64,000 nt of DNA from Lycium barbarum (taxonomy: Eukaryota > Streptophyta > Magnoliopsida > Solanales > Solanaceae). Positions 44,407-55,232 of this stretch are shown one piece after another. A program made the position numbers and the translations under genes. The DNA lies in assembly GCF_019175385.1 (NCBI RefSeq), contig NC_083337.1, positions 168,095,713 through 168,159,712 on the forward strand, in the 5' to 3' direction. The number at the start of each line of letters is the position of its first letter. Position 1 is the first letter of the stretch. The notes beneath the pieces are model-generated. The model ran no database searches, was not told the DNA's origin, and saw only the letters and a list, made by a program, of their open reading frames with translations.

Positions 44407-47025
44407 GTTAAGTCCAGAACCCCCATCAATCAACACTTTAGCCACAAACATGTTACGACACTTGACAGTTATATAGAGCGCTTTGTTATGCATGCATCCT
44501 TCTGGCGGCAGTTCTTCATTATCGAAACTGATTCGATGGCTATCAAGTACGCGCTCAATCATCCCAGCTAACGCCTCACTAGTTGTTTCGCTTGGGACTT
44601 ATGCTTCATTCAAGATTTTCAACAGTGCATTTCTGTGCATATCCGAACTCAAAAGCAAAGAGAGAATAGGAATTTGAGCATTGGTCTTTTTCAACTGATC
44701 CACGACCGAGTACTCACTGGCCTTAATCTTCCTCAAAAATTCTTCTGCTTCGAATTCTGTCACGACCCTTTTGGGAGGTACGTTGGCTTCCTTAACTTGC
44801 CCCAATCTAACTAGCTCTTCTGGAGAATAGCATCTTCCAGACCTTGTCATTCCTGATGTCTTAACCTTGTCAGTGATCGCGTCCTTTCCTCGACATTCCA
44901 TCACAGTTTGTTGATAATTCCATGGTACGGCTTTTGTATCGAGCACTGGTAACTGATTTGGTGCTTGAACTACTTCCACAGGTGTTGATGAAGCTCCTAA
45001 TATCTCGATAGGTACAAAACCCCTTATCACTATAGCCGGAGAAGCAACGGCTACAAGACCTTGATCTTCCACGCTATCCACAGGCACTATGAATTTGGCT
45101 GGATCGTCATCATTTTCATCTATTCCAATCATATTTATCGTGGCCCCATCATGGGTCGGGAGTGGATTGTTAACCACGTTTGGTGCCGGCTGTTTGACCA
45201 TGATCTGTTTTGCTTCAATAAGATCTTCAACCTTGTGTTTTAATGAGTAACAACGATCAGTGGAATGGCCTTTTACCCCCGAATGATATGCACACGTTTT
45301 AGTGGGATCAAAACCTCTAGGTAATGGATCTGGAATTCTACCTTCCACAGGATACAATAAGCCTGAAGCTTGCAGTCTTTCAAAAACAACGCTCAATGGC
45401 TCTCCTAACGGTGTAAAATTGCGGAAAGGTCTATTTGGGCGAGGTGCGGATGCATTGTTTGGATGATGAGATTGTGATGGTGGAGCTGGGCATGTTGGTG
45501 GTCGTGGAGCTCGATATGCTGGTTGTGTGTTGTAAACAGGGTAGGATATTTGTGGTGATTGAGGTTGGTAAGATAAAGCTTGGTCGTATGGATGTGGAGA
45601 ATATTGGAAATATTGTGAGTGGTGAGCGTTAGAATGATATCGCGGGGGTTGTTGATGGTGGTATGATGTGTTTCCCAAAGCCATTACCGATGCTGCTTCT
45701 TTCTCTTTTTTCTTTCCGTTTCCGAGAGTACCAGTTTGTATGGCCCTACTAGTAGACTGTAAAGCCGCAAGACTTGTTATTCTCCCTGTCTTAATGACAT
45801 CTTCAATCATGTCCCCGGCTTTGATCACCTCTGCAAAAGTCTTTCCACCCATTGTCACCAAACGTTCATAGTATTCCGGCTCTAGCGCTTGAATGAAGAA
45901 AGTAACCATTTCTGTCTCCTCCATGGGTGGGTGTACTCTAGATGCTTCTTCCCTCCACCGTATAGCATATTCTCGAAATGATTCGGTGAACTTCTTCTTC
46001 AACTTTGTAATTGAGATTCTGTCAGGAGCGATCTCAACATGAAACTTGTAGTGATCCACAAAAGCATTTGCCAAATCATCCCAAGTACGCCATTTGGTTG
46101 TATCTTGCTTAGAATACCACTCCAAGGCTTTTCCACTCAAACTCTGATTGAATAGTTTGACTCTTATCCCTTCATTCTTCCCCACACCAATCAACTTTTC
46201 ACAATAGACTTTCAAATGGAAGAAAGGGTTCCCCGACCCATCAAACTTCTCAAATTTTGGAATCTTGTAACCTGGTGGCAATTCTACCTCAGGAAATGCA
46301 CATAATTCTTCATATCTCACGCTTTGGTTACTACCAAGTCCACGCAAACTTCTCATGGCATCCTCCAAACTTTTGAGCTTTCTATTTATCATTTCATCAT
46401 TAATTGACCGTGCCTCATTTTCAACTTCGACATAATGATCGACATCTGTGCGACATTGTCCCTGGATTTGTGTCATGGGTGGAGCTGTGGTATAAGTATA
46501 TACTGGCGGAACTTGATGTGTATTGGTAACATCATGTGCCGGCGGTATGAACTGAGTTTTTCAAGAGGTGGCTGTAAATAAAAGGGGAGCATTTTGAGTG
46601 AGGGGTTCGGAACGAACCGGGTGAGAGGTGGTAAAATAATTTGCTTGGTTAAATTCGTCCAAATTTGGGAATGGATGTGGCATAGGCAAAGTCTGACGAA
46701 CTCCCTGGGACGGAGTCATATGTGGCGGTGTTTGAGAAAATGACCGGTTGTGAAGTACCATGTGACTTAATTCAGCAAATCGTCGCTCCAAACGAGCAAT
46801 GATCTCCAAATGTGTTTCTGGTTGATTAGAAGATGTGGGATCACTCGTGATCGGCAAACTAAGAGATGGCTCAGATGAAGTGGTTGCATTGATCAAACTT
46901 TGCTCCATTTTAGAACGAGTCTTTTTAGTTAACCAGATGATTAGTGATGAGTCAGAGTCTGATTTTTTGGCTCTAGACCGTGTGAAATATGGATGCTCCG
47001 CCAGTTCCCCTTTAGCACAAGTCAA
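44407..47025 (-). pseudogene. Gag and start of protease of the truncated TAT/Ogre-type element
   Basis: One frame (up to 873 codons) from about 47025 down to the break. N-terminal part: HPYFTRSRAKK; retrotransposon Gag core near 46300-45800 (PGYKIPKFEKFDGSGNPFFH, EWYSKQ, SFREYAIRWREEASRV, FIQALEPEYYERL); a Gln/Pro/Tyr-rich stretch near 45700-45450; a CAYHSGVKGHSTDRC zinc-binding motif near 45290; and a protease beginning near 44430 with VLIDGGSGLN. The reading stops twice in frame, at 46561-46563 and 44599-44601. The protease ends at the junction with host segment X. Confidence 0.85.
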
Positions 47026-48025
47026 CCTTTTTATTTTGAAAAATAAATTTTAAAAAGAAAAAAAGATAAAACAAGAAAAAAGAAAAAAGAAAATGAGTCA
47101 GTATACGGTAAGGACATATTATTGCATATAAACACATTATTGCACATAATACATCGCGTTTTATAATGCAAGGGACCTCTTTATGCCAGAGGTAGGCCTA
47201 ACGAATATTTGAAGGACAAACATGTCTTTTATGTATCATTCCACAACTCCTCCTAAAAGTAATTTGCAAGAATAAGAAATTATTACATGCCAATAATACA
47301 TCTCAAAATCAACCTAAGATATCTAATACTTCAACTTCACTAATTTCTTTGGTTGTCTTCGACCTCCGGCATTAATTGAATGCTCCACGCAACCTGCGAC
47401 AAAAGGTCAGTTTCCTCGAAATATTTGTCTATAGAGTACTAGGTCCACATATTCTACATATTTGTCCCTCAAATAATGCACATAGATAGTGAGTAGTGTC
47501 ACTTAGAGTCATAGACTCATTTGGACATTTGGTAAGGTTGACTAATGGACTTAATACACCAAGGGTATTAAGCCTCCTAGGTTTAAAATGATGCATGTCC
47601 TTACAAGGTTTTGGTTTTCGCTCTACCTAGGTAGACTAAGAATGGTTTTCCTATGACACAAGGCTCCCCCAAGCGGACAACTTGGAAGTGGAAAGTCCGT
47701 GGCCGTCGACTGCACCGCCGATCGACTAAATCCACAAGACCAATCCAACTAAAAGGGGTAATTTAGTAGTGCACGGGCGCAAACTGCGAAGCCGCTTTAA
47801 GTGTGTGAATATGTGTGAGTTTTCCAGGAGTGGAAGAAATATGAGCGGAATGCCAATTTAAGGAAAGCAATAACATACATATTACATAGAAATGCATATA
47901 AAGAATAAAACAATAATAAACATTTAAAAGCATATAAAGCAAAAATACAGAAAAAATAAAGCAAAACAAACAAAACATCCAACAAATTATTTATTAACCT
48001 AAGTTGTTATGGTTAAGAACCTAAA

Positions 48026-48045
48026 GTCCCCAGCAGAGTCGCCAA
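48026..48045 (-). promoter_or_regulatory. Primer-binding site, tRNA-Arg type
   Basis: TGGCGACTCTGCTGGGGACT in sense, two bases inside the LTR end. This is the type known for Ogre/TAT elements. Confidence 0.7.
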
Positions 48046-48047
48046 GC

Positions 48048-51000
48048 TGTCGCACACCATTTTAACCCGGAAGTTATTATTAGGGAGTATGACGTATTGG
48101 TGATTCCTATTTATTTGTTTTATTTTAAGGAGTCGCCACCTAATTAATTTTAAAGGTGAATTAGGACACCTAAATACTAACTAAGGTAAAGTTAAAACTA
48201 AACCTCCGTTAATAGTCTGCTTAACCAGTGTGATTCTAGGTAAGGGCTCTATATTATCCTAAAGGGAAGGGGTTAGGCATCCTTTAGAATCCGCTAACTA
48301 CGGTTGTCCGGCCAAACTTAGGTTAATTAATTGAAGTTAAAGATGTAACATCTAAATTTTAAGAAGTGGGCTTGTAATGCTACTAATGTTTCAAAAGAAA
48401 AAATATGAACTGCTTAAAATAAAACTTATACATATTGCTAAGGCTTAAATAAGAAGGTTATTAAAATAAGACTAATACTTTGTATAAAAGAAAATCTTAA
48501 AATACTATTTGAATAAAATTTATAATAGTTGTTAATAGATTTAAAAGAAGTAGCATAATAAAAATGAAGTTTACAAAGTATGATAACTTACATATAAGTA
48601 GAAGAACAGATTTATGCAATGTTTTAATAAAAAATTAAGCAATGAGGTATTAATTGACTTTGAGTTTTAGAAGTGTGAATAAAAAATACAAAATAGCTAA
48701 TAGATTTCCTTTATCTATTTTTATTATCTTTATCAACTATGCTTAATGAAGAATATGCGTGATTGACTCAAAAATTTGAAGAGTTTAAAAAATGTGTTTG
48801 AATTTATGTTTGCATATTAATGATGTTTTGAAATTTCTAGGATAGTAAGAATAAAATACGATTCTCTTAACTCGAAATATAAAATCATGCCATTTTGCAA
48901 ATTAATTATTCCAAAATAAAACGTAAAAAGAAGAGAATAACTTATGGAATTAATTGTTGGTCTTCCTTAAACTAACCACCCATTACTAAAACTAAACCTA
49001 CTAACTCATTAAGGTTCATCTAAGTTAACAAACAAAACAAACAAAGAGTCAGTTGCATAATATGAATTAAATGCCGAAAATAAAATAAAGGAGCAAATAA
49101 TGTCAAATGGGTCCAGCCCGTTTTGGGACTGCTGGAAACTGTTTACTGTTGGGCTTCGGCCCAGCAGATTTCTTTTATATGTTGTTGCGGGTCCGTTGCT
49201 GCTGTTGGGCTTAGCCCAGAATATTTTAATCTGCTGTAGGTATAGATTGACCCGAGAGGAGGTAATGTTGGGCCTTGACCCAACACCGAATGCGGAAAAG
49301 GAGACAAGTCCCCCGGACTCGTATGCGATGGTCATGCAAAAAATGAAAGGAAAAGGATTAGTATATAATCGATGAATAAGTTAAACATGTCAAATATAAA
49401 TTCAAAAGAATCAGCAGATTAGGCATATTCTTGCAACATGATAACATATTAAGTTTTAGACGAATGCAGGATATGCACTAGCAATATAACGTAAGATAAG
49501 GGAAGGTTTAACACAACAAATTTCTTCTTTAAACAAACGCAACAATCATACCTAAAGGAAAAAGTCTACTCGCATAGAGATAGCTCGTCACAATGACCAA
49601 ACAGAAAACACAAATATATATATAAAAAAAATAACACAGATCCTTCTAACTTCCTAAGAGACAGTGACTCCAAGCATGGAAGAGTTCAATTGTTTTAGGT
49701 CGATAGCTAAGTTCACAGACTATTTCAGAACTATTTCAGAAACAAATATACACATCTGGTCAGGTTGCTTTAAGAATAGATATCAACTATTTCAGAACTC
49801 AGATTTCAATCAGAAATATCTTAAGAGGATAAAAGGAAACCAATTTATCCAAATTCGAGCTTAGAAAGGAAACTGAATTGTTTCAAGTTTGAGAAAAGAC
49901 TTATTATTTGGGAAAGAAAACAATAAAGGAATTAACTTGGACAATCATCAGGTATTCAATTTTATTTTAACCAATCTGGAACTTATGCAGGCAGGACCAG
50001 ATGCTATGTTGGGTGAACTTTAAATAACCTTTTAGAAAAGATGCTATGCTTTAATATGCAATGTGTTTAAGACAACCATGCAATTAGTCATACTAAACTT
50101 AGACATAAAGGCAGTTTTGACGAACTAAACATGACTCAGGCCAGCTACAGGATTGGACTTTCAGTCAAGTATATTTATACATCTGATATATTATGGCAAC
50201 TACAGAGCCCCCTAAGCTTTATGCTTATTCAAGTTCACACATAAAGAAAGGACAGAGCTGAAAATACTGCACCTACTTCATAAAAGGGAATTCATGCTAT
50301 CTTAGGATCTTCCATACAAATATCCGACCTCACAGTCACGTTTCTTATCGAAGAAAATAGAAAGGGCTAAGTCAGATATATATACGGACTGGTGTTGACG
50401 AACAGAGGCAGAATAAGGGTTTATAAAGATATATATGATCATTTTTATGAAGGCATTCTGCATCTTAAGTTAACTGAGGTAACAAAACTAGATAAATGTC
50501 AAGTTGCTTGGGCAAACACACATGGGCAACTGCATTTTTTTTTCAAAATCAACAGGCAAATGCAAGACAAGAAACATGCTGGTACATTGAGACTCTCAGT
50601 TTTTTAAACCATAAGGCAGCATATGCTTGACCCTCAAGATGATGTAAATGGCTTATGAATGACTTAAAATACTTAGCACTTAATCATTTGGCCGAACAGA
50701 ATCAACACTACCAATAATACTCTGTGAGTCTACCAGAAAATATTCGCCTAATCCCAATACTAGATATTCAAATAAATGTACATCGACATCTACCTTTATC
50801 CGACTTAACTGATCCCTGGTCTTGCTAAACGTGCTTTTAAATGCACATAACAGTTACCATCACACCCATGTAAGTAACCACAAAATGCATTTAAGAATAC
50901 AAAAAACAACCTAAAACAGAGAAGGTAATGGCCACACACAACCTTAAAAACTGCTAATAACATGCTAAACATTATTCAAACGACACAATGAGGGCCAAAT

Positions 51001-52682
51001 TATCCACTAAAGGGTAAAACATACTAAACTTAAACTAAACAAAACTAAACCAGATTGATCTAAGCAGAACTGAAACAATATCTATCAATGCTATCATGCT
51101 ACCTCACTAACAAACATGTAAAGCATACAAACACGTAACACAAAACAGAATATGCTCAATTCATAGATAAATAAATAAATAAATAAAAGGGATGTTTACC
51201 GACTGAACAACAGAGAACACATATCGACACACGAAAGAAGAGAACATGCGAGTTAAGTAAAAAAGATAGGGTGATTACGGACCTTCTTCGGGTGCAGCGA
51301 AGTGAGGCTCGAGCCTCCAATATACCTCGAAACACTTCGAACCCGCCGAGTTATTTCCTCGAAACCAAACAGAACCAAATGCGGAAACAAAGAAAACGAT
51401 TTAGATTTTTTTTTCGATATCAGACAATGCCACCACTGCTAAAATAAACTAATCTTTCTCGGGAATTCTCAAGTAGCTTAAACTTATGCTTTGTTTGGTT
51501 GAAAAGGAAAGGGAAAAAATGACTTGTTTCAATTTTTAGGGGTTTCTATGCTAAAAGAAAACGGGTTCTTGGAGGAATTTTATGAATCCAAAAAAAATCC
51601 CCCGGTTCTTGGGGGAGGGGGGGGGGGTTTCGCCAATCAAAAATCCTCCTTATTTTTAGAGATTTCGGGTTCCACTAGCTCGTTTTTGCAAGGTAATTTT
51701 GGGGTTCTCCAACCTGTCCCTTCTAAACGATTCCACCCGACTATTTATGGGGATTTGGGGGTTCTTTTGAGTTGAAGAAAAAGGAGAGTGGAGCGGGGGG
51801 ACAAGACGAAGGTGGGGAACAGAGGGAAGTGGAAGCGGGGTGCAGGCGGCGGTGGTGGGGACGATGATGAGAAAAGGAGCGGCGGTGGTGGGGTTGAAGA
51901 TGACGATGAAAGAGGAAAAGAAAAGGAGAAGGGAAAGAAAAGAGAGGGGGGAAGATGAGCGGCGGTAAAGAGGAGAAGAGAGAGGAAGGAGAGAAAAAGA
52001 AAAGGGGGGGGGGGGTGTCGGCTGAAGAAAAAATATGAAAGGGGTAGGGAACCCTACCCGTTTTCATTTAATTAGAAAACGGGTCGGGTCCATTTTTGGG
52101 CTGGACCGGGTTTAATGGGTAATGTATTGGGCTGAATTGGTTGAAAATGTGGGCTGGGGTGAATTAAAATGTGGGTTGGGAATAAAATGTAGACTGGTCT
52201 GAAAATTGGGCTGGGGTGAATTAAAATGTGGGCTGATTTTATGAATTGGTTCGAAAATAGTATGGATTGATTGGGCTACTACATTTAAATAAAAGACCTA
52301 TTTAAATAAACTTGTGTTAAAATATTACTTAATATAAAATATGCAATTATTAGTATTCAGATAATAAAAAATGGCGTTGTAATAGTCGTGCAATAATATT
52401 TCGAAAATTCACCGTAAATAAAATTATTATTTAATTAGGCGAAGATAAATGCGATGTGAGTGCGTAAACCGATAAAATGTGCTAAAATGATAAAATAATA
52501 ATAATAGCAAATAATAATAATAATAATAATAGTAACTGTAATAGAATAATAAAACGTGAGTATTAATAAGAGGCTAATAATTATAGTAAAATATAAATAT
52601 TTTTTTTTTTTAATTTTCCCAGAATATCAGAAGCGTAAATAGGTATTTCGGAGGAGAGGCGGGACAAAATTGGGTGTCAACA
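48048..52682 (-). repeat. 5' LTR of the truncated TAT/Ogre-type element, 4635 bp
   Basis: Plus-strand start TGTCGCACACCATTTTAACC, end TTGGGTGTCAACA. It shares with the solo LTR the conserved GGAGTCGCCACCTAATTAAT word near one end, the GGGCTTCGGCCCAG word (near 49155) and the purine-rich (plus strand) tract at 51780-52020. Sense ATAAATA lies at 51742-51748. G runs at 51605-51628 and 52007-52016. Confidence 0.88.
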
Positions 52683-53216
52683 GACTCCACTTGTACATCA
52701 AAATAAATATTTAAAGCAGTAATCCGAGAAATAACTATTGGGCGACACGCATCGACATACATTGCAAGGAGCAGATTAGTACAAGGCACCAATAGTAAGG
52801 ATGGAAGAGATTATAAAGGGGCATCCAAAAGAAGTAAATCTATTTTGATTTAATAACAAAACGCCATGAAATAGATATATCAATGCCTCTGCACACCATA
52901 CAATAATCAGATACCTTCTCCTAAGTGTTGCAAAATGTAGTGTCACATGGCATAAGTAAGGAGAAAGAAGAATCATGCTCAAATCATGGAAGTACATGGA
53001 AACAACATAAATACCATTATCAGATATACTTGCTAGTGGACTTTTCTTGCTTTAACTGGTTAAAACTACATTATGTTTATTCTCATTAATTTCCTGTCAT
53101 CTCAATTTTCATATAATTTTCTCAAAAGATTGAAGGTCTTATTTCTCAAAGGAAATAATGTTGCTGATCTTTACATTACTAAAGTGCCTCTATGCTTCTA
53201 AGAGAACAATGAAAAA
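52683..53216. repeat. Duplicated host segment Z1, copy 2
   Basis: Begins GACTCCACTTGTACATC right at the LTR edge; matches 41896-42405. Confidence 0.95.
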
Positions 53217-53236
53217 TTGCGGTCATTAACATGTTG

Positions 53237-53579
53237 TTTTAGTTTTTCCTAACAGAGAATCAGGAAGCACATATAGCATATTGATACTCCTATTAACAAA
53301 TTGAAAAGAAAAAGAATTACATACCTTCCTGCTCACCATTCTTGAAGAATTTTCCTTCAAACATTCAATTTCTTCTATTTTACCCAAATATTATCTCCAA
53401 AAAAATTAAGCAAAATACAGAATAAATAGTGTGCTAACCTTCTGAAATTAGCGGACTATGTAGAGTATATGATTTATATAGAGAAAATTAGAGTAAAACA
53501 ATCTCACATCTCCGCCTAAAGAACTCATGACAACAATAATCAAGGGAAGAGTACAAAAAATTTGAAGAATAGTCTAAAC
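53237..53579. repeat. Duplicated host segment Z2, copy 2
   Basis: Matches 43393-43734; beyond it the sequence is unique. Confidence 0.95.
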
Positions 53580-53654
53580 AAAAAGGCAAAACCCCAAAAA
53601 AAATTGCACTTTTGCGAAAGATTCAAAATCCACTAAAACAATATTCCCAAAGAA

Positions 53655-53973
53655 ATGAAAATGGATATATACACCAAGAACTCTATATCTACTATTGCAG
53701 TTTCTTCTCTTCTTTTTGGAGCTGCTGGATTTATCTATATTTCTACTTTATCTCCTTTCTGCCCTAAAACTTTCTTTTCTTTACAAATTAATCCAACAAA
53801 CTCTTCACCTGTAACTGTAAGTACGCTATCATTTCTTTTCCATAATTTCGTTTATTACATTAGAAAGTTGAAGAAGCTTTAAAAAATGGTGAAGAAGCTT
53901 TAAAAAATGCTATCAAAAGAAGAAACGATGCTCAAATTAGAAGAGTTCAAAAATTAATACCTGATATCTGAAA
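53655..53973 (+). CDS. Possible small membrane-protein gene, two exons, unrecognised
   Basis: An open frame from the ATG at 53655 gives about 54 codons with a hydrophobic segment (STIAVSSLLFGAAGFIYIST, about residues 12-31) that could span a membrane. A consensus donor ACT|GTAAGT ends it at 53816. An acceptor TTAG at 53863 joins in phase to AAAGTTGAAGAAGC, giving a charged tail with two VEEALKN/EEALKN repeats and KRRNDAQIRRVQKLIPDI before a TGA near 53971. The total would be about 90 residues: a short lumenal or cytosolic head, one membrane helix and a helical tail. The implied intron of 47 bp is shorter than plants usually splice, which argues for a decayed copy or a different structure. I do not recognise the family. 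Confidence 0.35.
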
Positions 53974-54950
53974 ATTGCAGCACCAGCCTGAGCAAAATTA
54001 TACTATATTTTTGGTGGTATAAATTGATGAGAAGCTTCTTGATTTACTGTATGTGAAGAGGCTGAAAATTTTCTGGATTGAGTTTTGGGTGAAGCTTGTA
54101 GCTTCTCCTGCTTGTACTTGTAGAAGTTTCTGGATTGATTGTGGATTGAAGGTAATATAATCTTCTACCCTTTAGAAGTGAAAGCAGCTAAAGTGGGTTT
54201 ATTAAAAAGCGGGTCATAAAAAAATATGTGGGCTCATAATATTTTTTTGGGCCCACAAACGGACGACGAAGGTGCCTGTTAAACTGGCTCTTCTAAAGGA
54301 TAGTAATTAATTAAAAGAAGAATATTTCTTTTTATATTTAATAAATTTCTTATAATAATATTCTTTATTTTATCCTTAATGACAATTTCTTATATTTATA
54401 TTCAAAATTCCCGAAATTCAAAGAATATTTTAAATATATTACACACATATTTAACTTAACCCCATAAAATTCAACAATCTTTCGTGCTCGGTCAGTCAAG
54501 TACACTAACTATTTTGTTACCCTATCAAAATACTTTCTCATTATAGCATCATATAATAATTCACGTGGTTCAGTACCAAACAAGACAATCTTCGATGAGT
54601 ACAAATATGTCGATGGATAATATGTTACAGATTATAGTTTTCTTTCCTTTTATATATTTATTTATATAATATATTAGACCTCTTTGATTACTATTAGAAG
54701 AATATTCGAGGTTTAGAGGGTAGCTTCAGCTTTGATTGAGCAATGCATTGAGCTCACGACTGATGTGAGTATTTCTTTTCTTTTTTCATTTTGTTTATTC
54801 TTTTTGGTTTTCATGCTCTATATTTATATAGCACGAATCACTTATTTTCCATCTTAACAAGATGACAATTCCTCTCCCCACCCCCCTGCACCCCAAAACC
54901 CAACCCCAAATAGTTTGAGTGAGAATACGTACCAAGCATTTTTTGTTTTC
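53974..54950. other. Intergenic, no feature recognised
   Basis: AT-rich; a phrase about TTCTGGATTGA occurs twice near 54065 and 54125. C-rich patch at 54875-54905. No gene seen. Confidence 0.4.
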
Positions 54951-55168
54951 CGTTTTTAAGAATGAATAACTAGTCTATGCAAAGAAAGCATATAAAAGCT
55001 AACGAATGTGGAGGGTATTTTTGTAAATAAGCAATTTCTTTTAGAAATTATGCAATGCATATAATTGTTACTACACCGAACCAAATAGTCGATAACAAAT
55101 AATCTCAGCATAACTAATGCATTACTAGTACACCATGTTCAGCACTATTCTTGTACCAAACGACCCCT
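54951..55168. mobile_element. One-ended MITE-like sequence downstream of U2B''
   Basis: The right end TTGTACCAAACGACCCCTAA, with interior words such as GGGTATTTTTGTAAATAAG and ACTAATGCATTACTAGTACA, is typical of a Solanaceae MITE. I could not find the left inverted end. It would form part of the U2B'' 3' UTR or flank, 65 bp past the stop. Confidence 0.45.
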
Positions 55169-55232
55169 AAAGATCTTCAGTTGCTGCATTTTCTCAACAT
55201 GACATATAGCATGTTCTGGAATTAAGACTGCT

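Larger units (their letters stand above)
44407..52682 (-). mobile_element. Truncated TAT/Ogre-type Ty3/gypsy element: 5' LTR, leader, Gag and start of protease
   Basis: Minus-strand element. The 5' LTR is 48048-52682 (4635 bp; sense start TGTTGACACCCAATTTTGTC). The primer site TGGCGACTCTGCTGGGGACT follows at 48045-48026 and suits tRNA-Arg, as in the Ogre/TAT group. A leader of about 1 kb precedes Gag. The element is cut off at 44407 just after the protease site DGGSG; RT, RNase H, integrase and the 3' LTR are missing. The right flank begins GACTC and matches 41896 onward, giving the insertion point. The LTR differs clearly from the solo LTR at 36097-40431, so the two are separate insertions of related subfamilies. 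Confidence 0.88.

Noticed and set aside
36097..52682. One 16.6-kb gag-only retrotransposon bounded by the two giant LTRs
   Set aside because: The left LTR has its own TCCAC duplication on both sides, the right LTR's flank matches 41896 onward, and the LTRs are strongly diverged. They are separate insertions.
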